The position numbers and the translations under genes are program-made. From Rhizobium tumorigenes (lineage in GTDB: Bacteria > Pseudomonadota > Alphaproteobacteria > Rhizobiales > Rhizobiaceae): a stretch of 64,000 nucleotides of DNA. Within the stretch, counting starts at the first letter, position 1; every line of letters starts with the position of its first letter. The stretch spans positions 1-64,000 of the forward strand of contig NZ_CP117259.1 in the NCBI RefSeq assembly GCF_003240565.2, written 5' to 3'. Below are positions 8,137-17,015 of the stretch, piece by piece. The notes below the pieces were generated by a model. The model was not told the DNA's origin and ran no database searches. It worked only from the letters and a program-made list of their open reading frames with translations.

Positions 8137-8270
8137 GAGGTGAAATTGAGGCGCCGTAGCGTCGGCACCGCGAAACAGCGACTGCGCTGCAGCAACTCCC
8201 TCAAAGCTGTACAAACGGTGCGTGCGCGTATTGCCTTGCGTTGAGGGGAACGCGTCGTTAGCTTGCGTTT

Positions 8271-8987
8271 ATGACATCACCAAGCACGGCAAACATGCTC
8301 AACCGCCTGATAAACCATCTGGACAGTCGGGACAGGGATCTGCTCGTTCCCCACCTCATGCCGGTGAGGCTGCCGCGACTGTTTGTGATGGCCGAGCCGA
8401 ATGTCCCGGCCGATTGCAGCTATTTTCCGGAAACGGGCATCGGGTCTATCATAGGGATTTCGCCCGCTGGCAGTGAAGTCGAGGTGGCAATTTTCGGTCG
8501 CGAGGGCATGTCACCGCCCAACAGCCTGTTCGAAGATACTCAGGCCCCGTTCAAGGTCTTCATGCAAGTGGAGGGTCACGGCTACAGCATCAAGAACGAA
8601 ATCCTGTTTGACCTGTTGGCAGAAAGCCGATCCCTCCGCCGCACTCTCAGCCGCTATGCCCAGACGTTGTTCGTTCAGACCGCGTATACGTCGCTTTCCA
8701 ACGCCACCCATTCGGTGGAGAAGCGGCTTTCGCGCTGGCTGCTGATGGTCCACGACAGGTCGGAGGGCGCGTCCTTGCCCCTGACTCATGACTTCCTGTC
8801 TTCCATGATGAACGTCAGACGCCAGAGCGTAACGGACTCGCTCCACGTGCTTGAAGGCGAACATTTCATTTCGAACACGCGCGGCCTTGTGACAATCCGA
8901 AACCGGGATGGACTGCAGGCTTTCGCCGGCGATGCCTACGGAGTTGCCGAGGCGGAATTCGACCGGCTTATCGGAAGCATGAAGTAG
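8271..8987 (+). CDS. Crp/Fnr-family transcriptional regulator
   Basis: This 238-residue regulator has an N-terminal cyclic-nucleotide-binding-like beta-roll (about 15-130), a long dimer helix and a C-terminal winged helix (LTHDFLSSMMNVRRQSVTDS near 167-186). It lacks the N-terminal cysteine cluster of Fnr, so an oxygen-sensing iron-sulfur cluster is unlikely. The canonical cAMP-contact residues are not obvious. This subtype is common in multiple copies in rhizobia and its ligand is not known to me. It is monocistronic between the light-sensing pair and a small DUF6894 gene. The start at 8271 (MTSPSTANML) keeps the family N-terminus. Confidence 0.88.
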   Translation: MTSPSTANMLNRLINHLDSRDRDLLVPHLMPVRLPRLFVMAEPNVPADCSYFPETGIGSIIGISPAGSEVEVAIFGREGMSPPNSLFEDTQAPFKVFMQVEGHGYSIKNEILFDLLAESRSLRRTLSRYAQTLFVQTAYTSLSNATHSVEKRLSRWLLMVHDRSEGASLPLTHDFLSSMMNVRRQSVTDSLHVLEGEHFISNTRGLVTIRNRDGLQAFAGDAYGVAEAEFDRLIGSMK

Positions 8988-9026
8988 CCATCCGGAACTA
9001 ATTCGTCCGATACAGTTTTGTCCTGT

Positions 9027-9260
9027 ATGGCGAGATTTTACTTTCATATCCGCGAAGGCGACGTGGTGATCGAGGATCCGGACGGCTCGGAATTGCCGGA
9101 CCTGCGGGCGGCCGAACTGGAGGCTGCCCTTTCAGCGCGTGCGCTTGTCGTGGAGCGCATCCTGGCCGGCAAATGTATTGGCGACAGAGTTTTGGAAGTG
9201 GCGGATAGCACCGGTCTGGTCTTGGCCACAGTCAGTCTCCGATCATCCGTCGGTATCTAG
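9027..9260 (+). CDS. Small DUF6894-type protein
   Basis: This 77-residue protein begins MARFYFHIREGD and contains DPDGSELPDL and the ELEAALSARALVVERI helix, the pattern of the DUF6894 family common in Rhizobiales. It has no signal peptide or membrane segment, and its function is unknown. The ATG at 9027 fits the family N-terminus. A GGAAC (8994-8998) upstream resembles half of an EcfG promoter, but the spacing to a GTT is too short to trust. Confidence 0.75.
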   Translation: MARFYFHIREGDVVIEDPDGSELPDLRAAELEAALSARALVVERILAGKCIGDRVLEVADSTGLVLATVSLRSSVGI

Positions 9261-9314
9261 CGCCTCTTGTTTATATGGGCGACTGCCGCCCACTCTCATC
9301 ACAAATGACCAGCA

Positions 9315-9345
9315 CAAAAAAACGCCCTCCGAATCCGAAGGGCGT
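9315..9345 (-). terminator. Rho-independent terminator of the DUF3597 gene
   Basis: On the minus strand a 7-bp stem (ACGCCCT at 9322-9328 with AGGGCGT at 9339-9345) is followed by a run of seven T (complement of A at about 9315-9321). It lies 24 bases beyond the stop codon of the minus-strand gene. Confidence 0.88.
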
Positions 9346-9369
9346 CTGTTTGTGTTGTCCGTATCTGGA

Positions 9370-9798
9370 CTAGTCGAGAAGTTCGGCCGGCACCTTGCCG
9401 CCGTTTTCCGACAGTTTCTGCAGCAAAGCCTTATGCAGGAAAGTGTTCATCTTGGCGCTGTCGTGGACATCGCCCTGGAAATTGAGTTCAGCCGCGAGTT
9501 CCTTTCGTTCCTCGAGACTGGCGTCCATGCCGAGCGCCTTCATGAGGTCGACGATGGAGTGTTTCCAGTCGAGCTTCTGGCCTGATTTCTGTACAGCAGC
9601 ATCGAGGATCGGGGCGACGTCAACGGACTGGGCGAGGGTGGCTGCAGATGGCGCTGACGGTACCGGTGTGGCAGTGCCTGGTGCCGGGTTTGAGACCGGG
9701 GTAGCTGCCGCAGTCGTGGTTCCAGTCGATGCCTGTGTCGTGCCTGCGGCCTGCGCCTGGCCAAAAATGGCGTTCTTGATGCGGTCGAAAATGCTCAT
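9370..9798 (-). CDS. DUF3597 family protein
   Basis: This 142-residue protein has a conserved N-terminus (MSIFDRIKNAIFG), a Thr/Ala/Pro/Ser-rich low-complexity linker (about 15-60) and a conserved C-terminal domain with DVAPILDAAV, KHSIVDLMKALGMDASLEER and LNTFLHKAL-like helices ending in ELLD. This matches DUF3597, whose function is unknown. The start at 9798 is chosen because GGAGGATATACC precedes it and it begins the family motif. An EcfG-type promoter is 34-58 bases upstream, so it is probably a general stress protein. Confidence 0.85.
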   Translation of the reverse strand: MSIFDRIKNAIFGQAQAAGTTQASTGTTTAAATPVSNPAPGTATPVPSAPSAATLAQSVDVAPILDAAVQKSGQKLDWKHSIVDLMKALGMDASLEERKELAAELNFQGDVHDSAKMNTFLHKALLQKLSENGGKVPAELLD

Positions 9799-10108
9799 GG
9801 TATATCCTCCGTTGTTTGCTTGCACATCCACAACGCAAGAGGGTCCTCACCGTTCCGTGATCAAGCGTGCCGGCATGCAGATATGATGTCTGGAGTTTGC
9901 GAACCGCTGTCGTCCAATTGGATCTCTGTACAATGAAGATTGGGCACTCAGCCACGACCGGATGTCAAAAAAGTATCTCTAATAGATCTGGGCTGAGGTA
10001 GAGGTCCCGGCAATTGAGGGATATCGTCATTGCAAGCGTTGGATCTGCGAAATTGGAGGTTTGCAGATTTTGCCAGGAAACTGGAAGGCGTGAGCGGGAG
10101 GAGTAAAC
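9799..10108. other. Divergent intergenic region, DUF3597 to AraC
   Basis: The only signal I can support is the EcfG-type promoter on the minus strand at 9856-9832. The remaining 250 bases up to the AraC gene contain no evident gene or strong palindrome. Confidence 0.5.
9832..9856 (-). promoter_or_regulatory. EcfG-type promoter for the DUF3597 gene
   Basis: On the minus strand, GGAAC (9856-9852), a 16-base spacer and CGTT (9835-9832) match the GGAAC-N16/17-CGTT general-stress consensus exactly. The expected transcript start leaves a leader of about 25-30 bases with a strong ribosome-binding site. Confidence 0.78.
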
Positions 10109-10993
10109 ATGCAGCCGGATCTCGAACTGGTTCATATCCGCAAAGGCGAGTCCTTTGCCGCGTGGAAGCACGGATACCCGTTTCGCACGGTGCGCTGGCA
10201 TTATCATCCCGAATACGAGATCCATCTGGTTGTCGCCACATCCGGCCAGTTTTACATCGGCGACCACATCGGCCGGTTTCAGCCTGGCCAGTTGATCATG
10301 ACCGGCCCCAATCTTCCCCAGAACTGGATTTCCGAGATCGCACCGGGCGAGATCATTCCGACGCGCAATCTGGTCATCCAGTTTCCCGAAAAACTAATTC
10401 AGGATTGCATCACCAGCTTGCCCGAGATGGAGGCGCTCGGACCGCTCCTGAAACGCAGCAGTCGCGGACTGCTGTTCGATCCGGCTGCAGGCGCGGAAGT
10501 GCGGCCGTTGATGGAGCATCTGATCGAGGCGCAGGGCATGAAGCGGCTGGCGCTGTTCTGGGAGATTCTTGACATCCTCGCCCGTGCCTCCGAACCGGAA
10601 GTGCTTGCCAGTCTCAGTTATGAACTCGACCTACCAAGCATCAACGACTGTGGCATAAACCGCGCCATCGCCCATCTTCGCGACCACTTGACCGACGATA
10701 TCGACGAGCGCGAACTGGCCGATCTCGTCGGACAGAGCCCCAGTTCTTTCTCGCGCGCCTTCAAGCGCCACACCGGCACGACGCTGGTGCGTTACAAAAA
10801 CCAGCTGCGGGTGGATCTCGCCTGCCTGATGCTGCTGACGCAGCCCGAGGTAAAGGTCGCCGAAGTCTGCTTCGAGACCGGCTTCTCGAACATATCCAAT
10901 TTCAACCGGCATTTCCTCAAGCAGAAGGGAATGCCGCCATCGCAATTCCGCACGACGTTTGCTGCCAATGGGGAGCTGATGGCGGCGGAGTAA
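10109..10993 (+). CDS. AraC-family regulator of the pentitol operon
   Basis: This 294-residue regulator has an N-terminal cupin-like ligand domain (HYHPEYEIHLV near residues 31-41, and a GQLIMTGPNLPQ turn). The C-terminal part has two helix-turn-helix units, DERELADLVGQSPSSFSRAF and VAEVCFETGFSNISNFNRHF. It is directly upstream of, and in the same direction as, the importer and polyol genes, so it most likely activates them in response to the imported pentitol. The start at 10109 follows GGGAGGAG. An alternative function as a repressor cannot be excluded. Confidence 0.88.
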   Translation: MQPDLELVHIRKGESFAAWKHGYPFRTVRWHYHPEYEIHLVVATSGQFYIGDHIGRFQPGQLIMTGPNLPQNWISEIAPGEIIPTRNLVIQFPEKLIQDCITSLPEMEALGPLLKRSSRGLLFDPAAGAEVRPLMEHLIEAQGMKRLALFWEILDILARASEPEVLASLSYELDLPSINDCGINRAIAHLRDHLTDDIDERELADLVGQSPSSFSRAFKRHTGTTLVRYKNQLRVDLACLMLLTQPEVKVAEVCFETGFSNISNFNRHFLKQKGMPPSQFRTTFAANGELMAAE

Positions 10994-11029
10994 CAGCTAA
11001 AGCCCGATACCCCGGAAGGGATTTGCATT

Positions 11030-11072
11030 CGGAAGGCATGTGCCTTCCGGAAAGGGACAGGCTTTGCCTGTC
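11030..11072. promoter_or_regulatory. Two tandem perfect hairpins before the pentitol binding-protein gene
   Basis: CGGAAGGC-ATGT-GCCTTCCG (11030-11049) and GACAGGC-TTT-GCCTGTC (11056-11072) are adjacent perfect inverted repeats in the 103-base gap before the binding-protein gene. They could end the AraC transcript, stabilize the downstream mRNA or be operators. No T-tract follows either one. Confidence 0.55.
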
Positions 11073-11096
11073 GTCATCTAAGGGAGGAAGACCGAG

Positions 11097-12008
11097 ATGA
11101 AGAAGACTTTGATCGCGCTATCGATTGCCACCTTGGCAATGGCCACCGCGCCAGCCATGGCGCAGAACGCCAAGCTAAAGATCGGCATGACGTTTCAGGA
11201 GTTGAACAACCCCTATTTCGTGTCGATGCAGGAGGCTCTCAAGGAAGCCGCGAAAAGCATTGGCGCCGACGTTGTCATCACCGATGCCAACCATGACGTC
11301 GCCAAGCAGATTTCCGATATCGAGGACATGCTGCAGCAGAAGATCGACATCCTGCTGATTAACCCCACCGATTCCGCCGGCGTCGAATCCGCTGTCAAGA
11401 TGGCCAAGGATGCGAACGTCATCGTCGTCGCCGTCGATGCCAATGCCAACGGGCCGGTCGACACCTTCGTCGGCTCGAAGAACAAGGACGCCGGCTACCA
11501 GTCCTGCCAGTTCCTGGCCAAGTCCCTGAATGGCACCGGCGAAGTCGCCATTCTCGACGGCATTGCCGTCGTGCCGATCCTGCAGCGCGTCGAGGGCTGC
11601 AAACAGGCGCTCGCCGAATTCAGCAGTATCAAGCTGGTGGATACGCAGAACGGTCGCCAGGACCGCTCTGTTGCGCTCGGCGTCGTCGAGAACATGATCC
11701 AGTCGCATCCTAACCTCAAGGGCATCTTTTCGGTCAACGACGGTGGTGCGATGGGCGCGCTCTCGGCAATCCAGGGATCGAACAAGGACATCAAGCTGAC
11801 CTCCGTCGACGGCGCTCCCGAAGCGGTCAAGGCGATTGCCGACGGCACGGCTTTCATCGAGACGACGGCGCAATTCCCGCGTGACCAGGTGCGTGTCGGT
11901 CTTGCCATGGCGCTCGCCCAGAAGTGGGGAGCCCGCGTCGTGCCGAAGGAAGTTCCGATCGACGTGAAGCCTGTGACCAAGGAAAATGCTGCCGGCTTCA
12001 GCTGGTAA
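11097..12008 (+). CDS. Ribose-type ABC importer, periplasmic sugar/polyol-binding protein
   Basis: This 303-residue protein has a Sec signal peptide ([21 protein letters not shown], cleavage near AMA-QN). It has the Peripla_BP_4 fold signatures [40 protein letters not shown] and [15 protein letters not shown]. It is the capture protein of the ABC system encoded by the next two genes, and the neighbouring ribitol dehydrogenase and pentulose kinase point to a pentitol ligand. A strong AGGGAGGAAG ribosome-binding site precedes it. A GC-rich hairpin follows its stop codon. Confidence 0.9.
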   Translation: MKKTLIALSIATLAMATAPAMAQNAKLKIGMTFQELNNPYFVSMQEALKEAAKSIGADVVITDANHDVAKQISDIEDMLQQKIDILLINPTDSAGVESAVKMAKDANVIVVAVDANANGPVDTFVGSKNKDAGYQSCQFLAKSLNGTGEVAILDGIAVVPILQRVEGCKQALAEFSSIKLVDTQNGRQDRSVALGVVENMIQSHPNLKGIFSVNDGGAMGALSAIQGSNKDIKLTSVDGAPEAVKAIADGTAFIETTAQFPRDQVRVGLAMALAQKWGARVVPKEVPIDVKPVTKENAAGFSW

Positions 12009-12016
12009 TCGATGTC

Positions 12017-12048
12017 GGCGCGCCCCTGCCACCTCGCGGGAGCGCGCC
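12017..12048 (+). other. Intercistronic GC-rich hairpin after the binding-protein gene
   Basis: GGCGCGCCCC (12017-12026) pairs with GGG-A-GCGCGCC (12038-12048, one bulged A) around an 11-base loop. It has no T-tract. Such hairpins after binding-protein genes often protect the upstream message or cause partial termination. Confidence 0.55.
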
Positions 12049-12073
12049 ATCCATTCAAACGCGGGAGCGAGCG

Positions 12074-13576
12074 ATGCTGGAATTGAAAGGGATCAAGAAG
12101 AGCTTCGGCAGGATTGCGGTCCTGCACGGGGTCGACCTGACCGTTCGCGCAGGTGAAATCCATGCTCTCCTCGGCGAGAACGGTGCGGGTAAGTCGACGC
12201 TGACGAAGGTCCTTTGCGGCATTCTGCAACCGAGCGAGGGGGAAATCTTCATCGATGGCGAGCGTCACCGCTTTGCCGATTACAACGAGGCGATCGACAA
12301 CGGTATCGGCGTGGTGTTCCAGGAGTTCTCGCTGATCCCCTATCTCGATGCTGTCGATAACATGTTTCTCGCCCGCGAGCTGCGCAGCTCCGTTGGCCTG
12401 TTGAAGCGCGGCGCCATGCGCAAGCGCGCGGCCGAAATCCTCGCTCAACTCGGCATCGATATACCCCTCAATGTGCCGGTCCGTACTCTTTCCGTTGCCG
12501 AGCAGCAGTTCGTCGAGATCGCCAAGGCGCTGGCGCTGAATGCCCGGATACTGATGCTGGACGAGCCGACAGCAACGCTGACGCCATCCGAGGTCGAGCA
12601 TCTCTTCCGGGTAATGAGGGGCCTTCGGCAGCAGGGCGTCGCCATCGTTTTCATCTCGCACCACCTCGAAGAGATTTTCGAGATCTGCGACCGCATCACG
12701 GTGCTGCGCGATGGAGAATATGTTACCTCCTGCGATGTGAGCGAGGTCGACCAGCACCGTCTCGTCGAATTGATGGTCGGCCGGCGAATTGAAAACAGTT
12801 TTCCGCCGAAACCTGTCATGACTGCAAACCCTCCGGTCGTCCTAGACGTCAAGGCGGTCCAACTGGCGCGGGGAGGGCCGGTATCCAGTTTTCAGTTGCG
12901 TTCAGGCGAAATTCTCGGTTTTGCCGGGCTGGTCGGATCCGGCCGGACGGAAACGGCGCTGGCGATGATCGGTGCCCACCGTGCCACTCGCTGCGAGCTG
13001 TCGCTCGATGGCGTCGAGAGACGGTTTAACGATCCAGCGGAGGCGCTTGCAAGCGGCATAGGGCTGCTGCCCGAAAGCAGAAAGGAACAGGGGCTGATCA
13101 CCAGCTTCTCCATCCTCCACAATGTTTCGCTGAATAACTACGGCAAATATCTATTCGGGCATTTCTTCATCGATCGCCGTCGCGAGCTCGAGGATACCGT
13201 CTCGGCGATGGCGCAGGTGCAGGTCAAGGCGCAGGGGCCGATGGCGCGCGTCGATACGCTCTCCGGCGGCAATCAGCAGAAGGTGGTCATCGCCCGTTGG
13301 CTCAATCACAACATGAAGGTGCTGATCTTCGACGAGCCGACACGCGGCATCGATGTGGGCGCCAAGACAGAAATCTACCAGCTGATGCGCGAGTTCACCG
13401 CGCGCGGATATTCCATCATCATGATCTCGTCCGAACTGCCGGAAGTCATCGGCATGTCCGACAGGGTGTGTGTCTTTCGGGCGGGCGGCATCGTCGCGAC
13501 AGTCGAAGGCTCAGCCATCAATGCCGAAGAGATCATGATCCACGCTACCACCGGGAGGATAAAAGATGTCGCATGA
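12074..13576 (+). CDS. Ribose-type ABC importer, double ATPase subunit
   Basis: This 500-residue protein has two ABC domains, as in RbsA/XylG. The first has Walker [10 protein letters not shown], the signature-like [15 protein letters not shown] and Walker [12 protein letters not shown]. The second has a degenerate Walker A (GLVGSGRTE), an intact [15 protein letters not shown] signature and [12 protein letters not shown]. This asymmetry is normal for the family. The start at 12074 gives [12 protein letters not shown], the usual N-terminus; longer upstream frames are not conserved. It overlaps the permease gene by 11 bases. Confidence 0.92.
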   Translation: MLELKGIKKSFGRIAVLHGVDLTVRAGEIHALLGENGAGKSTLTKVLCGILQPSEGEIFIDGERHRFADYNEAIDNGIGVVFQEFSLIPYLDAVDNMFLARELRSSVGLLKRGAMRKRAAEILAQLGIDIPLNVPVRTLSVAEQQFVEIAKALALNARILMLDEPTATLTPSEVEHLFRVMRGLRQQGVAIVFISHHLEEIFEICDRITVLRDGEYVTSCDVSEVDQHRLVELMVGRRIENSFPPKPVMTANPPVVLDVKAVQLARGGPVSSFQLRSGEILGFAGLVGSGRTETALAMIGAHRATRCELSLDGVERRFNDPAEALASGIGLLPESRKEQGLITSFSILHNVSLNNYGKYLFGHFFIDRRRELEDTVSAMAQVQVKAQGPMARVDTLSGGNQQKVVIARWLNHNMKVLIFDEPTRGIDVGAKTEIYQLMREFTARGYSIIMISSELPEVIGMSDRVCVFRAGGIVATVEGSAINAEEIMIHATTGRIKDVA

Positions 13577-14552
13577 TGGGATCGCTGAAAGCGATACTCG
13601 CGCCAAAGGCGCAGCAATTTCCGCATTCAGATCGCTTATTCACTCGCCTTTGGCGCTGCCGCTGGCCGGGCTGGTTGTCGTGTCCATCCTGATGGGCTTT
13701 GCGTCCGACAGCTTTTTCTCGGTGTCGAATATCCTGAATGTATTCCGCCAGGTCTCTGTCGTGGCGATCCTCGCGGTCGGCATGACCTTTGTCATCCTCA
13801 CCGGCGGCATCGACCTTTCCGTCGGCGCGGTCATGGCGCTGGCGGGGACGATGGCTGCGGGCCTTATGGTCCATTTCGGCCTGCCGGGCTGGGTGGGTTT
13901 GCTAGCCGGGATGGTTCTCGGCATAGGGCTTGGGATTTTCAATGGCCTGCTGGTCGCCTGGGGACGGATGCCAGCTATCATCGTCACCCTTGCTACAATG
14001 GGGATCGCCCGCGGTATCGGGCTTATCTATTCCGGCGGCTATCCGATCTCGGGCTTGCCGTCCTGGATTTCCTGGTTCGGCGTCGGCCGCGTCGGCATCG
14101 TCCCGGTGCCTGTCATCATCACGGTCGTCATCTATGCACTCGCCTGGGTGCTGCTCGAGCGCACGCCGTTCGGCCGCCATGTCTACGCCATCGGCGGCAA
14201 CGAACTGGCAGCCAAGTTATCCGGTGTGAAGACCGCCAGGGTCAAGCTCGTGGTTTATGCCATTTCCGGCCTGACTGCCGGCCTGGCTGCGGTGATCCTC
14301 ACCGGACGCCTGATGTCCGGCCAGCCGAATGCCGGCGTCGGCTTCGAGCTGGATGCCATTGCGGCGGTTGTCCTCGGTGGCACCGCTATTGCCGGCGGTC
14401 GCGGGCTCATCCTCGGGACCCTGATCGGCGCCGTGCTGCTCGGCATCCTCAGCAACGGCCTCAACCTGATGGGTATCAACCCCTATCTGCAGGATATCAT
14501 CCGGGGCTTCATCATCCTTCTCGCCATCTACATCGCCCGCGAGTGGCGCTGA
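13566..14552 (+). CDS. Ribose-type ABC importer, permease subunit
   Basis: This 328-residue membrane protein of the RbsC family has eight to ten hydrophobic segments and the hallmark sequences [41 protein letters not shown] and the [10 protein letters not shown] cytoplasmic loop that contacts the ATPase. It probably forms a homodimeric pore for the pentitol. It overlaps the ATPase gene, so translation is coupled, and is followed 43 bases later by the ribitol dehydrogenase gene. Confidence 0.92.
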   Translation: MSHDGIAESDTRAKGAAISAFRSLIHSPLALPLAGLVVVSILMGFASDSFFSVSNILNVFRQVSVVAILAVGMTFVILTGGIDLSVGAVMALAGTMAAGLMVHFGLPGWVGLLAGMVLGIGLGIFNGLLVAWGRMPAIIVTLATMGIARGIGLIYSGGYPISGLPSWISWFGVGRVGIVPVPVIITVVIYALAWVLLERTPFGRHVYAIGGNELAAKLSGVKTARVKLVVYAISGLTAGLAAVILTGRLMSGQPNAGVGFELDAIAAVVLGGTAIAGGRGLILGTLIGAVLLGILSNGLNLMGINPYLQDIIRGFIILLAIYIAREWR

Positions 14553-14595
14553 CCCGCAACCATATTGATAATTCAGGACATATAGGAGAGCACGA

Positions 14596-15327
14596 ATGTC
14601 TCAGTCACTTGAAGGAAAGATTGCCGTCATCACCGGAGCCGCTTCGGGTATTGGCCTTGCCACGACGGAAAAGTTACTGGCGGCCGGCGCCACCGTCGTC
14701 ATGGTGGACTGGAACGAGAGCAGCCTGAAAGAGCTGACGGATCGTCTGGGCGAAAAGGCTATAGCGCAGGTGACGAACCTGCTGGACACTGAAAGCTGCG
14801 CCGCGATGGTGCCTGAAATCCTTAAGAAGGTCGATCACATCGACATCCTCTATTGCAATGCGGGTACCTATATCGGCGGCGAGCTGACGGAGACGACCGG
14901 CGAGGCGATCGACAAGATGCTGAACCTCAACGTCAACGCCGTGATAAAGAACGTCCATGACGTTGCCCCGCACATGATCGAGCGCGGTACCGGCGACATC
15001 GTAGTTACCTGCTCGATTGCCGGCCACTATCCGACCTATTGGGAGCCGGTCTATGCCTCCTCGAAGTGGGCGATTACCTGCTTCGTCCAGACCATGCGTC
15101 GCCAGATGATTCCGTATGGCATTCGCGTTGCCCAGGTATCGCCCGGTCCCGTCGTCTCGGCGTTGCTGGCCGACTGGCCGGAGGAGAACTTGCGCAAGGC
15201 GAAGGAATCCGGAAGCCTGATGGACCCGAGCGAAGTTGCCGATGCGGTCGAATATATTCTCACCCGCAAGCGCACAGTGACGATCCGCGACATGATCGTC
15301 CTTCCGACGAATTTCGACCGGGTGTAA
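14596..15327 (+). CDS. rbtD: Ribitol 2-dehydrogenase (SDR family)
   Basis: This enzyme probably oxidizes ribitol to D-ribulose with NAD+. The 243-residue SDR has TGAASGIG (nucleotide loop, about 15-22), NAGTYIGG, and the catalytic Tyr-Lys pair in WEPVYASSKWAI. The blocks NAGTYIGG, WEPVY-SSK, GIRVAQVSPGPVVSALLADWP and GSLMDPSEVADAV match what I recall of Klebsiella/Enterobacter ribitol dehydrogenase closely, more than generic SDRs do. The ATG at 14596 follows AGGAGAG. The kinase downstream would phosphorylate the product. D-arabinitol or related pentitols are alternative substrates. Confidence 0.82.
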   Translation: MSQSLEGKIAVITGAASGIGLATTEKLLAAGATVVMVDWNESSLKELTDRLGEKAIAQVTNLLDTESCAAMVPEILKKVDHIDILYCNAGTYIGGELTETTGEAIDKMLNLNVNAVIKNVHDVAPHMIERGTGDIVVTCSIAGHYPTYWEPVYASSKWAITCFVQTMRRQMIPYGIRVAQVSPGPVVSALLADWPEENLRKAKESGSLMDPSEVADAVEYILTRKRTVTIRDMIVLPTNFDRV

Positions 15328-15366
15328 GACGGCTGAAGGCGAGTTCGCAGAGCGTGGAGGAATGAT

Positions 15367-16989
15367 ATGACGGGATTCTTGATCGGCGTCGATGTCGGCA
15401 CCGGTTCGGCACGGGCAGGCGTGTTCAACCGCGAGGGCTTGCTGCTCGCTCATGCCAAACGGGATCTGGTGATCTTCCGAGACGATTCCGGCCATGTCGA
15501 GCAATCGAGCGCACAGGTTTGGCAGGCCGTCTGCGAGGCGGTTTCCGAGGCCGTCGATCTGGCGGGCGTCGATCCAACCGATGTGGCGGGGATCGGCTTC
15601 GATGCGACCTGCTCGCTTGTCGTCGATGGTGCCAGCGGCGGGGTGGGGGACAGTGCCCATCCCGAGCGGGACATCATCGTCTGGATGGACCATCGCGCCC
15701 TCGATCAGGCCAGCAGGATCAATGCCACCGGGCACGAGGTTCTGTCCTACGTCGGGGGCAAGATTTCGCCGGAGATGGAGACGCCGAAGTTGCTCTGGCT
15801 GCGCGAGAAACTGCCGGAGATCTACCGCTCAGCGGTGAACTTCTTTGATCTCACGGACTTCCTCACCTGGAAGGCGACCGGTGCCCTCGACCGGTCGTCC
15901 TGCACCGTCACCTGCAAGTGGACATACCTAGCGAAGGAGAACCGTTGGGACGAGAGCTTCTTCCGCCAGATTGGGCTGGAGGATCTTGTCGAGGATGGCT
16001 TTGCCAGGATCGGCCGAAGCGTCGTTCACCCCGGCACTGCCCTTGGCCAGGGGCTGACCGCCGAGGCGGCTGCTCTCATGAACCTGCGGCCCGGCATTGC
16101 CGTTGCGGCCGGCTTGATCGACGCTCATGCCGGCGGTATCGGCACGGTGGCGGCGAGGGGAGGGGCGGAAGACCCGACCTTGTGCCTCGGATATGTGTTC
16201 GGGACGTCCTCGTGCACCATGACAACCACAGCAGAGCCCATCTTCGTGCCCGGCGTCTGGGGCCCCTATTATTCGGCAATGGTTCCCGGCATGTGGCTGA
16301 ACGAAGGCGGACAATCCGCAGCCGGCGCTGCGATAGACCAGCTCGTCAGGATGCATCCGGCCAGCCCGGAGGCGACCGCCACGGCGGCGCGCGAAGGCAA
16401 GAGCCTGCCGCAATGGCTGGCGGACCGGGCGCTCGCCTTGTCAACCGAGCCATCGGAAGCTGTCCGTCTTGCCGATCATCTGCACGTGGTGCCCGAGTTC
16501 CTCGGCAATCGCGCGCCATTTGCCGATCCGCAGGCCCGTGCGGTGATGATGGGACTCGGCATGGAGACGGGCTCCGACAGTCTAGTGGCGCTCTACATCG
16601 CCGGAATTTGCGGACTTGGCTATGGCCTGCGCCAGATCGTCGACACTCAGGCCGCCAAGGGCGTGGCGATCCGGACGATCTCGGTGTCGGGCGGCGCAGG
16701 GCTGCATCCTCTCATCCGCCAGATGCTGGCCGATGCAACCGGAATGCCGATCGAGGTTACCGCTAGTCCGGAGCCAGTGCTGCTGGGGTCGGCAATGCTG
16801 GGTGCGGTCGCTGCCGGTGTCTATCCCGACCTGAAGGCAGCGATGCCGGCCATGTCCGTCATCGCCTTGCAATGCCAGCCGGCGACCGGTCCGATCCGTG
16901 CGTTGCACGATAGACGATACCGCGCGTTCCTGGACCTGCAGGCGGTCAGCCGGAAAATCCGAACTGACGCCGAGCCGCTTTCAAAATAA
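15367..16989 (+). CDS. FGGY-family pentulose kinase (D-ribulokinase type)
   Basis: This 540-residue kinase probably converts D-ribulose to D-ribulose 5-phosphate, feeding the pentose phosphate pathway. It begins GFLIGVDVGTGSARAG (phosphate-1 loop), has GFDATCSLVV, DIIVWMDHRA (substrate loop) and GLIDAHAGGIGTV. Its C-terminal ATP-site block ISVSGGAGLHPLIRQMLAD precedes GSAMLGA. Length and motifs fit the pentulose-kinase subgroup rather than glycerol kinases. It follows the ribitol dehydrogenase gene by 39 bases, with GTGGAGGAATG around its start. Confidence 0.88.
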   Translation: MTGFLIGVDVGTGSARAGVFNREGLLLAHAKRDLVIFRDDSGHVEQSSAQVWQAVCEAVSEAVDLAGVDPTDVAGIGFDATCSLVVDGASGGVGDSAHPERDIIVWMDHRALDQASRINATGHEVLSYVGGKISPEMETPKLLWLREKLPEIYRSAVNFFDLTDFLTWKATGALDRSSCTVTCKWTYLAKENRWDESFFRQIGLEDLVEDGFARIGRSVVHPGTALGQGLTAEAAALMNLRPGIAVAAGLIDAHAGGIGTVAARGGAEDPTLCLGYVFGTSSCTMTTTAEPIFVPGVWGPYYSAMVPGMWLNEGGQSAAGAAIDQLVRMHPASPEATATAAREGKSLPQWLADRALALSTEPSEAVRLADHLHVVPEFLGNRAPFADPQARAVMMGLGMETGSDSLVALYIAGICGLGYGLRQIVDTQAAKGVAIRTISVSGGAGLHPLIRQMLADATGMPIEVTASPEPVLLGSAMLGAVAAGVYPDLKAAMPAMSVIALQCQPATGPIRALHDRRYRAFLDLQAVSRKIRTDAEPLSK

Positions 16990-17015
16990 GTTTTATGCCT
17001 GAGGAGGAGACAGAT

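Noticed and set aside
8247..8266. GGAAC followed by CGTT before the Crp/Fnr gene
   Set aside because: The spacer is only 14 bases, shorter than the 16-17 needed for an EcfG promoter.
8994..9018. GGAAC and GTTT before the DUF6894 gene
   Set aside because: The spacing to GTT is shorter than in the two accepted EcfG promoters and the -10 lacks the C, so I kept it out of the feature list.
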